Positions 39,654 through 49,165 of a stretch of 64,000 nt of DNA are shown here, piece after piece. The translations under genes were made by a program, and so were the position numbers. The stretch lies in NCBI RefSeq assembly GCF_051660745.1, contig NZ_JBOFQF010000042.1:124001-188000 (forward strand), written 5' to 3'. The first letter of the stretch is position 1. Each line of letters starts with the position of its first letter. The stretch comes from Segniliparus sp051660745 (GTDB lineage Bacteria; Actinomycetota; Actinomycetes; Mycobacteriales; Mycobacteriaceae). Under the pieces are notes generated by a model. The model ran no database searches, was not told the DNA's origin, and saw only the letters and a program-made list of their open reading frames with translations.

Positions 39654-42479
39654 CTATCCGCTATTTCTCAGCGCCGTGGCCAAGCCGTTCATCGTCAGAT
39701 GGATGCCGAGGCGGACTTGGTCCGACTCGTCGCCAGCGCGATAGCGGCGCAGGAACTCCACCTGCAGGTGGTTGAGCGGCTCGAGGTAGGGGAACCGGTT
39801 GTACACCGAGCGCTTGAGCGCCGCGTTGTCCGACAAAAGGTCGTCCGTGCCAGTGATCGCGGCATGCATCTTGAGCGTGCGGGCGTGCTCCTCGCAGATC
39901 GCGCCGAACACCTTCTCGCGCACCTCGGCGTCGGGCACCAGCTCCGCGTAGCGGGCGGCGAGGCCGAGGTCCGACTTCGCGAGCACCTGCGCGAGGTTCG
40001 AGAGGACCGCGCGGAAGAACGGCCACCGCTGGTCGAGCTCGCGCAACTTGCCGAGCTTCGCCGGGTCGTCCCCCGCCCACTGCTCGAACGCCGTGCCGAC
40101 GCCGTACCAGCCCGGCAGCATCACCCTGGACTGCGACCACGCCAGCACCCACGGGATCGCCCGGAGGTCCCGGATCGACGCGGTGGGCTTGCGCGAGGCG
40201 GGGCGCGAGCCGATGTTGAGCGAGGCGATCTCGGACACCGGGGTGGACGCGAGGAAGTACTCCACGAACCCAGGGGTCTCGTGGACGAGCGCGCTGTACG
40301 CCACCCGTGCCCGCTCGGCGAGGTCGTCGAAGAGCGCGTACACCTCCTCGGCTTCTTCGCCGAGGCCCTCGGTGTCCAAGAGCGAGGCCTCCAGCGTGGC
40401 CGCGACCAGGATCTCAAGGTTCCGGTAGGCGCGGCGCGGCTCCGCGTATTTCGCGGCGATGATCTCGCCCTGCTCCGTCAGCCTGAGCGACCCCGCCACC
40501 GCGCCGGGCGGCTGGGCGAGGATCGCGCTGTAGCTCGGGCCGCCGCCCCGCCCGACGGTGCCGCCCCTGCCGTGGAAGAGCCGCAGCCGGACCCCGGTCA
40601 GCTTCGCCGCCTCCACGAGGTCGAGCTCCGCCCGGTACAGTGCCCAGTTCGCGGCGAGATAGCCGCCGTCCTTGTTCGAGTCCGAGTAGCCGAGCATCAC
40701 CTCTTGGAGCATGCCCTTGCCCGCCACCAGCTCGCGGTACAACGGCACGTCGAGCGTCGCGACGAGCGTGGGCGCGGACTGGCGGAGGTCCTCGATGGTC
40801 TCGAAGAGCGGCACCACGTTGAGCGGGCAGGCAGGCGGCTCGTCGGCGGACCCCGGATCGTAGATCCCGGCCTCTTTGAGCAGCAGCAGCACTTCGAGCA
40901 TGTCGCTCACCGACGTGCACATGCTGATGATGTAGTTCGGGATCGCCGCCGGGCCCAGCTCGCGGATGATCTTCGCTGCGGCGGCGTTGATCCCGAGCTC
41001 TTTCGTGGCGAGCTCGCTGAATCTCGCGTTGTCCCGCCCGCCTCCGGCCGAAGCGCAGGGGCCGTGGCCGACAAGAGGCCTCCGTGTGGAGAGCTCGGCG
41101 ACGAGGAGCCGCACTTTCTCGTCCTCGGCGAGCGAGGCGTAGTCCCGGCAAGCGCCCGCCCAGGCCAAAAGCTCCGCCACCACCTGCTCGTGCACTTCGG
41201 AGTTCTGCCGCAGGTCGAGGCTCTGCAAATGGAACCCGAACGTCGACACCGCCTCGCGGAGCACCGCGAGGCGGCCTTCCGCGAGCGCCGTCCCGTGGTG
41301 CTCGCGCAGCGACGCGTCGATCACGTCGAGATCGGCGAGGAAAGCCTCCGGGCTCTGGTACGCGGGCGCCCCCTCCGGGTCCGAGGCGCCCTCGACCGGG
41401 TCGGGGACCAAGGCTCGCGCCGTCGCCGAGAGCCTCGCCAGCAGCACGTACAGGGCCTGCCGGTAGGGCTCGTCCGCCCGCCACGCCGCCGCAGGCCCGG
41501 CCTGGGCGGCGATCTGCGCCACCGCGTCCCCCACCTCGACCAGGCGGCGCGACATCGACAGCTCGTCCTGCAGCAGGACGAGCTCGGCGAGGTAATGCTC
41601 AAGGACCACCGCCGTGGCGCGACAGCTCGCCCGCGCCACCACCGACGCGTCGACGTTCGGATTCCCGTCCCGGTCGCCGCCGATCCACGAGCCCGGCCGG
41701 ACGACCGGCTCCGCCGACTCGGGCCGCGCGGCGGGCCAGCGCTCCCGCAGCTGCCGGTCCACCTCCAGGTTGAGCTTCGGGATCATCTCCAACAGCGAGG
41801 CCTGGTAGTACCGCAGGCCCATCTCGATCTCGTCTTGGATCCGCACCCGCGACAGCCTCGTGATGGCGGTCTGCCACAACGCGGTCACCTGCCGCCGCAG
41901 CTCGCCGACCACCTCGTCGCGCTCGGCCTCGTCCAGCGCGGTCCGGTCGAGGTAGCGGATGAGCTCCGTGATCCGGCCTTGCGCCTCGAAGACGCTGCGC
42001 CTTCGGGTCTCCGTGGGGTGCGCGGTGATCACGGGGGCGACCAGCGCGCCGACCAACGCCGAGGCCACGCGCTCCTCGTCCGGCGCGGCGGCTTCGAGTT
42101 TGCGCCAGGTGGCGGCGAGGGTGCTGTCGGGCGACTGCTCGCCCGCCTGGACGTGGACCCGCCTGCGCCGTTCGGTGTGGATGTCCTCGGCGAGATTCGC
42201 GAGCAGCAAGAACTGGCAGAACGCCCGGACGACCGGGATCGCCTCGTCGACGCCGACATTCGCGAAAAAGTCCGCCAACTCCGCGCGGTCGATCTCCGAG
42301 CGGCGCACCCGGAACGACTCCTTGCGGGCATGTTCGACCAGGTCGAAGACGTGCTGGCCGGATTGCTCGCAGATGATGTCGCCGAGGACGCGGCCGAGCA
42401 GCCGGATGTCCTCGCGCAACGGCTCGGTGGCGATTCGTTCCGGATCGTTCGGGTCGAACAGAGATACCGCGTCAGTCAC
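39654..42479 (-). CDS. ppc: Phosphoenolpyruvate carboxylase
   Basis: Carboxylates PEP to oxaloacetate, refilling the TCA cycle. 941 residues, full length. Signatures: catalytic His in VITAHPTETRRRSVF (about 152-157), SWIGGDRDGNPNVDA, and the Arg/Gly loop FHGRGGTVGRGGGP; the C-terminus ends LATALRNSG rather than the common NTG. Second gene after secG, 45 bases downstream, so a secG-ppc operon is likely. The convergent 3' side faces the YbaB/EspC locus. Confidence 0.97.
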   Translation of the reverse strand: MTDAVSLFDPNDPERIATEPLREDIRLLGRVLGDIICEQSGQHVFDLVEHARKESFRVRRSEIDRAELADFFANVGVDEAIPVVRAFCQFLLLANLAEDIHTERRRRVHVQAGEQSPDSTLAATWRKLEAAAPDEERVASALVGALVAPVITAHPTETRRRSVFEAQGRITELIRYLDRTALDEAERDEVVGELRRQVTALWQTAITRLSRVRIQDEIEMGLRYYQASLLEMIPKLNLEVDRQLRERWPAARPESAEPVVRPGSWIGGDRDGNPNVDASVVARASCRATAVVLEHYLAELVLLQDELSMSRRLVEVGDAVAQIAAQAGPAAAWRADEPYRQALYVLLARLSATARALVPDPVEGASDPEGAPAYQSPEAFLADLDVIDASLREHHGTALAEGRLAVLREAVSTFGFHLQSLDLRQNSEVHEQVVAELLAWAGACRDYASLAEDEKVRLLVAELSTRRPLVGHGPCASAGGGRDNARFSELATKELGINAAAAKIIRELGPAAIPNYIISMCTSVSDMLEVLLLLKEAGIYDPGSADEPPACPLNVVPLFETIEDLRQSAPTLVATLDVPLYRELVAGKGMLQEVMLGYSDSNKDGGYLAANWALYRAELDLVEAAKLTGVRLRLFHGRGGTVGRGGGPSYSAILAQPPGAVAGSLRLTEQGEIIAAKYAEPRRAYRNLEILVAATLEASLLDTEGLGEEAEEVYALFDDLAERARVAYSALVHETPGFVEYFLASTPVSEIASLNIGSRPASRKPTASIRDLRAIPWVLAWSQSRVMLPGWYGVGTAFEQWAGDDPAKLGKLRELDQRWPFFRAVLSNLAQVLAKSDLGLAARYAELVPDAEVREKVFGAICEEHARTLKMHAAITGTDDLLSDNAALKRSVYNRFPYLEPLNHLQVEFLRRYRAGDESDQVRLGIHLTMNGLATALRNSG

Positions 42480-42524
42480 ACAGCCCAGTATCCTCGGCTG
42501 GCGCCCGGCTCGCCACCGGAACGA

Positions 42525-42962
42525 TCAGTGCCCGGCGGGAGCCTGCGGCGCGGGCGGGGCCTGCTGCGGGGCCGGAGCGGCCGGAGCAGGGGCGGCAGGC
42601 GCTCCAGGCGCGGGCGCTTGGTCCTGCGGGGCGGGCGGGATCTGGGGAATCTGCGGGGCTCCGCCGGAGCCCGCGCCCCGGCTGACTCCGGAGTAGCCCG
42701 GATCGGCCGTCCTGCGCTCGTCCTGCTCGGTCTTGAGCTTGATCTGGTAGCTGACCCCCACAATGGCGACGAGCCAGACCAGGCCGACGAAGATCGTGAT
42801 GCGGTTCAGGTTGCGCTCCGCCTGCGTCGAGCCGGAGAGGCTCGACTGCACGCCGCCGCCGAACAGGGACGACAGGCCCCCGCCTTTCCCCCGGTGCAGC
42901 AACACCAAGAGGACCAGCAGCAAGCTGCTCACCATAATGGTGATCTCAAGCGTAAGTCTCAC
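42525..42962 (-). CDS. secG: Preprotein translocase subunit SecG with a long Pro-rich tail
   Basis: Small membrane subunit that speeds the SecYE channel. Two helices, LEITIMVSSLLLVLLVLLH and ITIFVGLVWLVAIVGVSY, frame the conserved loop GGGLSSLFGGGVQSSLSG. The first 78 or so residues match normal SecG; a further ~67 residues (PQIPQIPPAPQDQAPAPGA...) form a Pro/Ala/Gln tail not usual for the family (mycobacterial SecG is about 77 residues). GTG start: TAGACT ends eight bases upstream (leaderless). Upstream of ppc. Confidence 0.93.
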   Translation of the reverse strand: MRLTLEITIMVSSLLLVLLVLLHRGKGGGLSSLFGGGVQSSLSGSTQAERNLNRITIFVGLVWLVAIVGVSYQIKLKTEQDERRTADPGYSGVSRGAGSGGAPQIPQIPPAPQDQAPAPGAPAAPAPAAPAPQQAPPAPQAPAGH

Positions 42963-43081
42963 GGCGGGGTAGTCTACCCCATCCGCCCGCCCCAGATGAC
43001 GAGCTGCTGCCCTCGGACGACTTCCCCGCCCCGCGTTGCGGCGCGACCCACGCGCAATCTTCATCCGCTATCGTGACCAAC

Positions 43082-43888
43082 ATGACACTCGAAGCGTTGG
43101 ACTGCCCGACGGCCCGGCTGAGCCTGTCGAGCGTGGTGAACTTCCGGGACGCGGTCGGGCACCCCCGTCCGCTCGCCGGACACGGCGGCGCAGCGCTGCG
43201 CCCCGGCCAGTTCTACCGGTCGGGCACGCTCGACCCCGACGAGGCCGACAGCTCGCTGCTCTCTGGCCTGCCGGTCTCGCTGGTCGTGGACCTGCGCACG
43301 CCATGGGAGGTGGAGCGCAGGCCCGACCGGGTGCCGCCGGGGGCCCGGTACGCGCACATCAGCGTCCTCGGGTCCGGGACGCAGGCCGAACAAGCGGTCT
43401 ACGGGCATATTCCGGACCCCGACGAGGCCCGCGAGTCGCTGCGCAAGCTCAACCGGGGCTTCGTGACCGACCCTGAGCAGCGCGACCAGTTCCGCGCGGT
43501 GTTCCACGCGTTCGCCGAGGCCGACGGAGCCGGGCCCAATGGCGCTGTGGTCTTCCACTGCTCGTACGGCAAGGACCGCAGCGGCTGGACCGCCGCCATG
43601 CTGCTCTTCATCGCGGGGGTGAGCGACTCCGACGTCCTCGCCGACTACTTGCTCAGCAACGCGTTCCTCGCCGAGGTCAACCGCACGCGTTTGGAGCAGG
43701 CCCAGGCGCAGGACGGGCCGGAGGCCGCGAACGCGCGGGCGCCCATCTTCGAGGTGCACCCGGACTATCTGGGCACCGGCCTCGCCCAGGTCGAGCGCGA
43801 CTACGGGACGGTGGACGAGTACCTCCGGCGCGGACTTGGCCTCGACGAGCAGGTGCTCGGCCGGTTGCGCGAGAAGCTCCTGCGCTGA
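43082..43888 (+). CDS. PtpB-like tyrosine/lipid phosphatase
   Basis: Phosphatase of 268 residues. Active-site loop VFHCSYGKDRSGWTAAML with catalytic Cys about 160; the C-x4-K/R-D-R-S form is the Y_phosphatase3 family, as in Mycobacterium tuberculosis PtpB, which accepts phosphotyrosine and phosphoinositides. N-terminal VNFRDAVG and FYRSGTL are typical. No signal peptide. ATG 43082 has TATCGT seven bases upstream; a GTG nine bases earlier is possible. It is on the opposite strand, inserted between tpiA and secG. Confidence 0.9.
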   Translation: MTLEALDCPTARLSLSSVVNFRDAVGHPRPLAGHGGAALRPGQFYRSGTLDPDEADSSLLSGLPVSLVVDLRTPWEVERRPDRVPPGARYAHISVLGSGTQAEQAVYGHIPDPDEARESLRKLNRGFVTDPEQRDQFRAVFHAFAEADGAGPNGAVVFHCSYGKDRSGWTAAMLLFIAGVSDSDVLADYLLSNAFLAEVNRTRLEQAQAQDGPEAANARAPIFEVHPDYLGTGLAQVERDYGTVDEYLRRGLGLDEQVLGRLREKLLR

Positions 43889-43901
43889 GCGGCCTGCTGC
43901 G

Positions 43902-44699
43902 CTAGTTGGCCTTGGCGGCCAGCGACGCGAAGGCGATGATGGCCGCGAACTCCTCGACCTTGAGCGAAGCGCCGCCGACCAGCGCGCCGTCCACATCGGG
44001 CTCCGCGAGGAGCTCGGCGGCGTTGCCCTTGCCCACCGAGCCGCCATAGAGGATCCGGACCGTGCGGGCGACTTCGTCCCCGCCGACCTCCGCGAGGATC
44101 TTGCGCAGCGCCCCGCAGACCTCCTGGGCATCCTTCGGGCTTGCGACCTTGCCCGTCCCGATGGCCCAGATCGGCTCGTACGCGACGACGACCTTGAGCA
44201 GCTGCTCCTCGGACAGGCCTGCGAGGGCGGCGCGGAGCTGCTGGTCGCAGTGCGAGATATGGCCGCCCGAGTCGCGGACGTCCTCGCCCTCCCCGACGCA
44301 GAGGATCGGGGTCAGCTCGTGGCGCAGCGCGGCCTTGACCTTCGCCGCCACCAGCTCGTCGGTCTCGTGGTGGTACACCCGCCGTTCCGAGTGGCCGACG
44401 GCGACCTGCGTGCAGCCGAGCTTCGCGAGGAAGCCGCCAGGAATCTCGCCGGTGTACGCGCCCGCGTCATGCTGCGAGATGTCCTGCGCGCCGTATTTCA
44501 CCGGCAGGCCGTCCGACTCCACCACGGCCTGGACGCTCCTGATGTCCGTGAACGGGACGAGCACCGAGGCGTCCACCGTCGTGAAGTGCTCCGGTTTGAG
44601 CGCATGGCTGAGCTTTTGCACCAAGGCGATGGCCTCGAAATGGTTGAGGTTCATCTTCCAGTTGCCCGCGATGAGGGGCTTGCGCGCCGCAGAAGTCAT
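43902..44699 (-). CDS. tpiA: Triosephosphate isomerase
   Basis: Interconverts dihydroxyacetone phosphate and glyceraldehyde-3-phosphate in glycolysis. 265 residues, TIM barrel. Catalytic Lys15 in AGNWKMN, His103 in VAVGHSERR, Glu175 in VVAYEPIWAIGTG; phosphate loop at LYGGSVGKGN and DGALVGGASL. It follows pgk closely and is the last of the gap-pgk-tpiA set. TAAAGT lies eight bases before the ATG within the end of pgk, perhaps a secondary promoter. Confidence 0.98.
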   Translation of the reverse strand: MTSAARKPLIAGNWKMNLNHFEAIALVQKLSHALKPEHFTTVDASVLVPFTDIRSVQAVVESDGLPVKYGAQDISQHDAGAYTGEIPGGFLAKLGCTQVAVGHSERRVYHHETDELVAAKVKAALRHELTPILCVGEGEDVRDSGGHISHCDQQLRAALAGLSEEQLLKVVVAYEPIWAIGTGKVASPKDAQEVCGALRKILAEVGGDEVARTVRILYGGSVGKGNAAELLAEPDVDGALVGGASLKVEEFAAIIAFASLAAKAN

Positions 44700-44710
44700 A
44701 GCTGACGACT

Positions 44711-45940
44711 TTAGCGGTCGAGCACGGCGATGCCCGGCAGGGTCTTGCCTTCGAGGAATTCGAGGGACGCGCCGCCGCCGGTGGAGATGTGCGAGAAGTC
44801 GTCCTCGCCCAGCTTCAAGGTCCGCACGGCGGCCGCGGAGTCCCCGCCGCCGACCACGCTGAACGCGCCCTCGGCGGTCGCCTCGACGATCGCGCCCGCG
44901 ATGGTGCGCGTGCCCCAGGCGAACGCCGGGAACTCGAACACCCCGAGCGGGCCGTTCCAGAAGATCGTCTTCGCAGGCCCCGCCCCGCCGGACTCCAGCA
45001 GCGCCGCCGCGAAGAGCTTGTGCGTCGCAGTGCCGACGTCCAGGCCCAGCCAGCCGTCCGGGATCGCGTCCGCGGCGACGTTCTGCGTCTGCGCGTCCGC
45101 CGCGAACTTGTCCGCGACCACCACGTCGACGGGGAGCTTGATCACCGAGCCGTAGCGCTCCAGGAGGCTCTTGGCGTTCTCGATCTGGTCCTCCTGCAAG
45201 AGAGAGGCCCCGACCGAGTGGCCCTGGGCCGCGAGGAATGTGAACGCCATGCCGCCGCCGATCACCAACGTGTCCACCCTTGGGGCGAGGTTCTCGATCA
45301 CGGCGAGCTTGTCGGAGACCTTGGAGCCGCCCAGCACGACCGCGTACGGGCGCTCCGGGGCCTCGGTGAGCCGCTTGAGCACGTCCACCTCGACGGCGAC
45401 CAAGTCGCCCGCGTACGCGGGGAGCAGCTTCGCCACGTCGTAGACCGAGGCCTGCTTGCGGTGCACCACGCCGAAGCCGTCGGAGACGAACGCGCCGTCC
45501 TCGCCGACCAGCTCGACGAGGTCGCGGGCCAGCGACTCGCGCTGCGCGTCGTCCTTGCTGGTCTCGCGCGGGTCGAAGCGCACGTTCTCGAGGAGCAGCA
45601 CGTCGCCGTCGGTCAGGCCCTCCGAACGCGCGAGCGCGTCCTGCCCGACCACGTCGCCCGCCAGCTGGACGTGCCGTCCGAGCCGCTCGGCGAGCTCGAC
45701 GGCCACCGGGGCGAGCGAGTACTTCGGGTCGGGAGAGCCGTCCGGCCTGCCGAGGTGCGCGGCGACCACGACCTTCGCGCCCGCCTCGGCGAGCTTCTTG
45801 ATGGTCGGGACCGACGCGACGATCCGGCCGGGGTCGGTGATCGCGGAGCCGTCCAGCGGGACGTTCAGGTCGGAGCGCACGAGCACGCCCCGTCCGGCGA
45901 CGCCTGCGGCGAGCAGGTCTTCAAGCGTGGAGATCGCCAT
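44711..45940 (-). CDS. pgk: Phosphoglycerate kinase
   Basis: Transfers phosphate from 1,3-bisphosphoglycerate to ADP. 409 residues. Substrate-binding RSDLNVPLDG and AAHLGRPDG in the N-domain; nucleotide-binding AVVLGGSKVSDK and VVGGGDSAAAV in the C-domain. ATG 45940 is preferred over a TTG two codons earlier because AGGAC lies at the proper distance. It begins 15 bases after gap and ends 11 before tpiA. Confidence 0.97.
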   Translation of the reverse strand: MAISTLEDLLAAGVAGRGVLVRSDLNVPLDGSAITDPGRIVASVPTIKKLAEAGAKVVVAAHLGRPDGSPDPKYSLAPVAVELAERLGRHVQLAGDVVGQDALARSEGLTDGDVLLLENVRFDPRETSKDDAQRESLARDLVELVGEDGAFVSDGFGVVHRKQASVYDVAKLLPAYAGDLVAVEVDVLKRLTEAPERPYAVVLGGSKVSDKLAVIENLAPRVDTLVIGGGMAFTFLAAQGHSVGASLLQEDQIENAKSLLERYGSVIKLPVDVVVADKFAADAQTQNVAADAIPDGWLGLDVGTATHKLFAAALLESGGAGPAKTIFWNGPLGVFEFPAFAWGTRTIAGAIVEATAEGAFSVVGGGDSAAAVRTLKLGEDDFSHISTGGGASLEFLEGKTLPGIAVLDR

Positions 45941-45955
45941 GAGCAACGTCCTTTC

Positions 45956-46975
<1,020 letters not shown>

Positions 46976-47054
46976 GTGCGAACTCCTTCGTAAGTCAGTT
47001 GTGCGGTTGCACGGCCCAGCCTAGTGGTTTTCTCGGAGCGCCACGCAGACGCCC

Positions 47055-48173
47055 CTATCCCCCCGGCGGGACGGGACGGGTCATGAGGTCCACGTACCAG
47101 CTGTAGTAGCGGTCGTTGTCGAAACGAGTGAGCACGGTCACCGGACGGCGGCCGGGAACGGGGGCCGCGCTGTACGAGACGGCGCCGTCGGACGCGCCGG
47201 GCTTCGCGACCACGGCAGGCCACACCACGCGCCGCGTGGTGGCGAAACTCGGGTCGACCGCGTACGCCAGCGCCGATTGGTCCCACAGCGGCTGGGTGTA
47301 GCCGGGATCGTCTTCGAACCCGCCCTTGCCGTCGAGGCCCGCGCCGACGATCTCGCGGTAGAGGTCGGTGATCGCCGTCGGGCGCGCCGGGCGCGCGATC
47401 CGCCGGTAGACCTCGCCGGTCAGCGGCGTGGTGGCCGAGAGGTCGAGCGGGGCGACGACCACCGGCACCGGCAGCTTCAACACCTCGTCCGCCGCGACCG
47501 GGTCGAACCACCAGTTCAGCTCGGCCTTCGCCGTCGTGTTCCCCGGCACGTCGAACGCGCCGCCCATGACGACGACCTGCTTGATGAGCCCCACCACGTC
47601 GGGGTGCTCGCGGGCGACGAGCGCGAGGTCGGTCAGCGGTCCAATCGCGACGATCGTAATTTCGTGCGGATGCGCGCGCGCCGACTGGACGATGAAGTCC
47701 GCCGCGCGCTGCCTGCGGGGCTCGGTGCGCTCGGCGAAGCCGTCCGGCGGGGGGACCAGGTCGGCCTTCGAGCGTGGCTTCTTCGTCCCCCAGGCCCCGA
47801 TGAAGCCGTCGCCGCCCGCGCCCGCCGCGAAATCGGCGGCCACTGCGGCGCGGTCGTGCGCGAGCGGCAGGTCGGCTCCGGGGTACACGCCGACGGACTC
47901 CCCGATCCCGAGCCGCTCGGTCATGCGCACGGCCTCGGCGATCTCTTGGTCCCGCCACTCGTCGCCGCTCACCACGGCGACCCCGAGGAGGTCGATCTTC
48001 CCCTCGGCGCGCAATTGCGCCGCCATGGCGACGACCTGCCCGTCGTCCAGCATGGTCGCGAAGTCGGTGTCGATGATGATCTTCGCCGGGCCCGCCTCGT
48101 CAGCGCGGGCAGGCGCGAAACACATGGCCAGGACGAGGAACGGACACGCGAGGAGCCGGACCCCGAGCGCCAT
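47055..48173 (-). CDS. Secreted inosine-uridine-type nucleoside hydrolase
   Basis: Hydrolase of 372 residues splitting the N-glycosidic bond of ribonucleosides. A signal peptide (MALGVRLLACPFLVLAMCFAPARA) makes it exported, unlike most family members. The calcium/ribose-binding Asp cluster is IIIDTDFATMLDDGQ (DTD...DD), and VVVMGGAFDVPGN with AELNWWFDPVAADEV are the usual inner motifs. Purine/pyrimidine preference unknown. The ATG overlaps the whiA stop (TGATG), an unusual partner for whiA. Possible role: nucleoside scavenging outside the membrane. Confidence 0.88.
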   Translation of the reverse strand: MALGVRLLACPFLVLAMCFAPARADEAGPAKIIIDTDFATMLDDGQVVAMAAQLRAEGKIDLLGVAVVSGDEWRDQEIAEAVRMTERLGIGESVGVYPGADLPLAHDRAAVAADFAAGAGGDGFIGAWGTKKPRSKADLVPPPDGFAERTEPRRQRAADFIVQSARAHPHEITIVAIGPLTDLALVAREHPDVVGLIKQVVVMGGAFDVPGNTTAKAELNWWFDPVAADEVLKLPVPVVVAPLDLSATTPLTGEVYRRIARPARPTAITDLYREIVGAGLDGKGGFEDDPGYTQPLWDQSALAYAVDPSFATTRRVVWPAVVAKPGASDGAVSYSAAPVPGRRPVTVLTRFDNDRYYSWYVDLMTRPVPPGG

Positions 48174-49165
48174 CAGTCCTCGTCCTCCAACAGGTCCGGA
48201 GAAACTGCGGACTCGGTGTCGGGCACGCCGCGGAGCGCGGCGACCTTGTCCGCCATGGACAAGAGCCTGCGGATCCGGCCCGCGATGGCGTCCTTCGTCA
48301 TCGGCGGCTCGGACAGGGAGCCCAGCTGCTCCAGCGAGACCTCTTTGTGGGCCATGCGCAGCTTGCCCGCGACGAACAAATGGTCGGGCACCTCGGAGCC
48401 GAGGATCTCGATGGCGCGCTCGACCCTGGCGGCCGAGGCGAGCGCGGCGCGGGCCGAGCGGCGCAGATTCGCGTCGTCGAAATTGGCGAGGCGCTGCGGG
48501 GCCGTGCGGACCTGGCGCTGCTGCCGGTGCTCCTCCCACACTTTCCAGCTGCTCTTCGCGCCCATCCGGGTGAGCAGCTCGCCGATCGCCTCCGCGTCGC
48601 GCACCACGACCCGGTCCTGGCCGCGCAGCTCGCGGGACTTCGCCTGGACTCCGAGCCTGCGGGCCGCCCCGACCAGCGCCAGCGCCGCGAGCGGGCTGGG
48701 AGCCGCGATCTCCAGCGCCGCCGTGCGGCTGGGCGCCGCGAGCATGCCGCTCGCGAGGAACGCGCCGCGCCAGGCCCCTTCCACGTCCTCGAGGCTTCCG
48801 TTCACCACTGCGGCGGGCAGTCCCACCACCGGGCGGCCCTGCCCGTCGATCATCCCGGTCTGACGGGCCAGCATCTCCCCGCCCCTGGTCACCCGCACCA
48901 CGTAGCGGTGGTACTTGTGGGACCCGCCGGGAGGCAGGATGTGGACCTCGCTCGCCGCCCCGTGGAGCTCGTGCAGGCCGAGCCGAAGCCGTTTCGCGGA
49001 TCCGGCGTGGTCGAGCTCCGCGCCCACCACGATCCGCCCGGACAGGATCTGCAGGCCGCCGCCGAACCGCAGCACGGCGGCCACCTCGGCCTTACGCGCC
49101 GAAAGCGCCCCCGGCGGCACCATGCACAGCTCGTCCTTGATATCTATCGTCATTCCGTTGGTCAT
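48173..49165 (-). CDS. whiA: Sporulation/division regulator WhiA
   Basis: DNA-binding protein of 330 residues with a LAGLIDADG-homing-endonuclease-like N-domain and a C-terminal helix-turn-helix (HKEVSLEQLGSLSEPPMTKDAIAGRI). In streptomycetes it activates sporulation genes with WhiB; in mycobacteria it sits in the same uvrC-rapZ-yvcK-whiA cluster. ATG overlaps the yvcK stop by four bases (ATGA). The LAGLIDADG catalytic residues are lost, as is normal for the family. Confidence 0.96.
   Translation of the reverse strand: MTNGMTIDIKDELCMVPPGALSARKAEVAAVLRFGGGLQILSGRIVVGAELDHAGSAKRLRLGLHELHGAASEVHILPPGGSHKYHRYVVRVTRGGEMLARQTGMIDGQGRPVVGLPAAVVNGSLEDVEGAWRGAFLASGMLAAPSRTAALEIAAPSPLAALALVGAARRLGVQAKSRELRGQDRVVVRDAEAIGELLTRMGAKSSWKVWEEHRQQRQVRTAPQRLANFDDANLRRSARAALASAARVERAIEILGSEVPDHLFVAGKLRMAHKEVSLEQLGSLSEPPMTKDAIAGRIRRLLSMADKVAALRGVPDTESAVSPDLLEDED

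Noticed and set aside
39654..43076. Very long plus-strand open frame opposite ppc and secG
   Set aside because: A high-GC shadow frame rich in Arg, Gly and Ala; the minus-strand ppc has all catalytic motifs.
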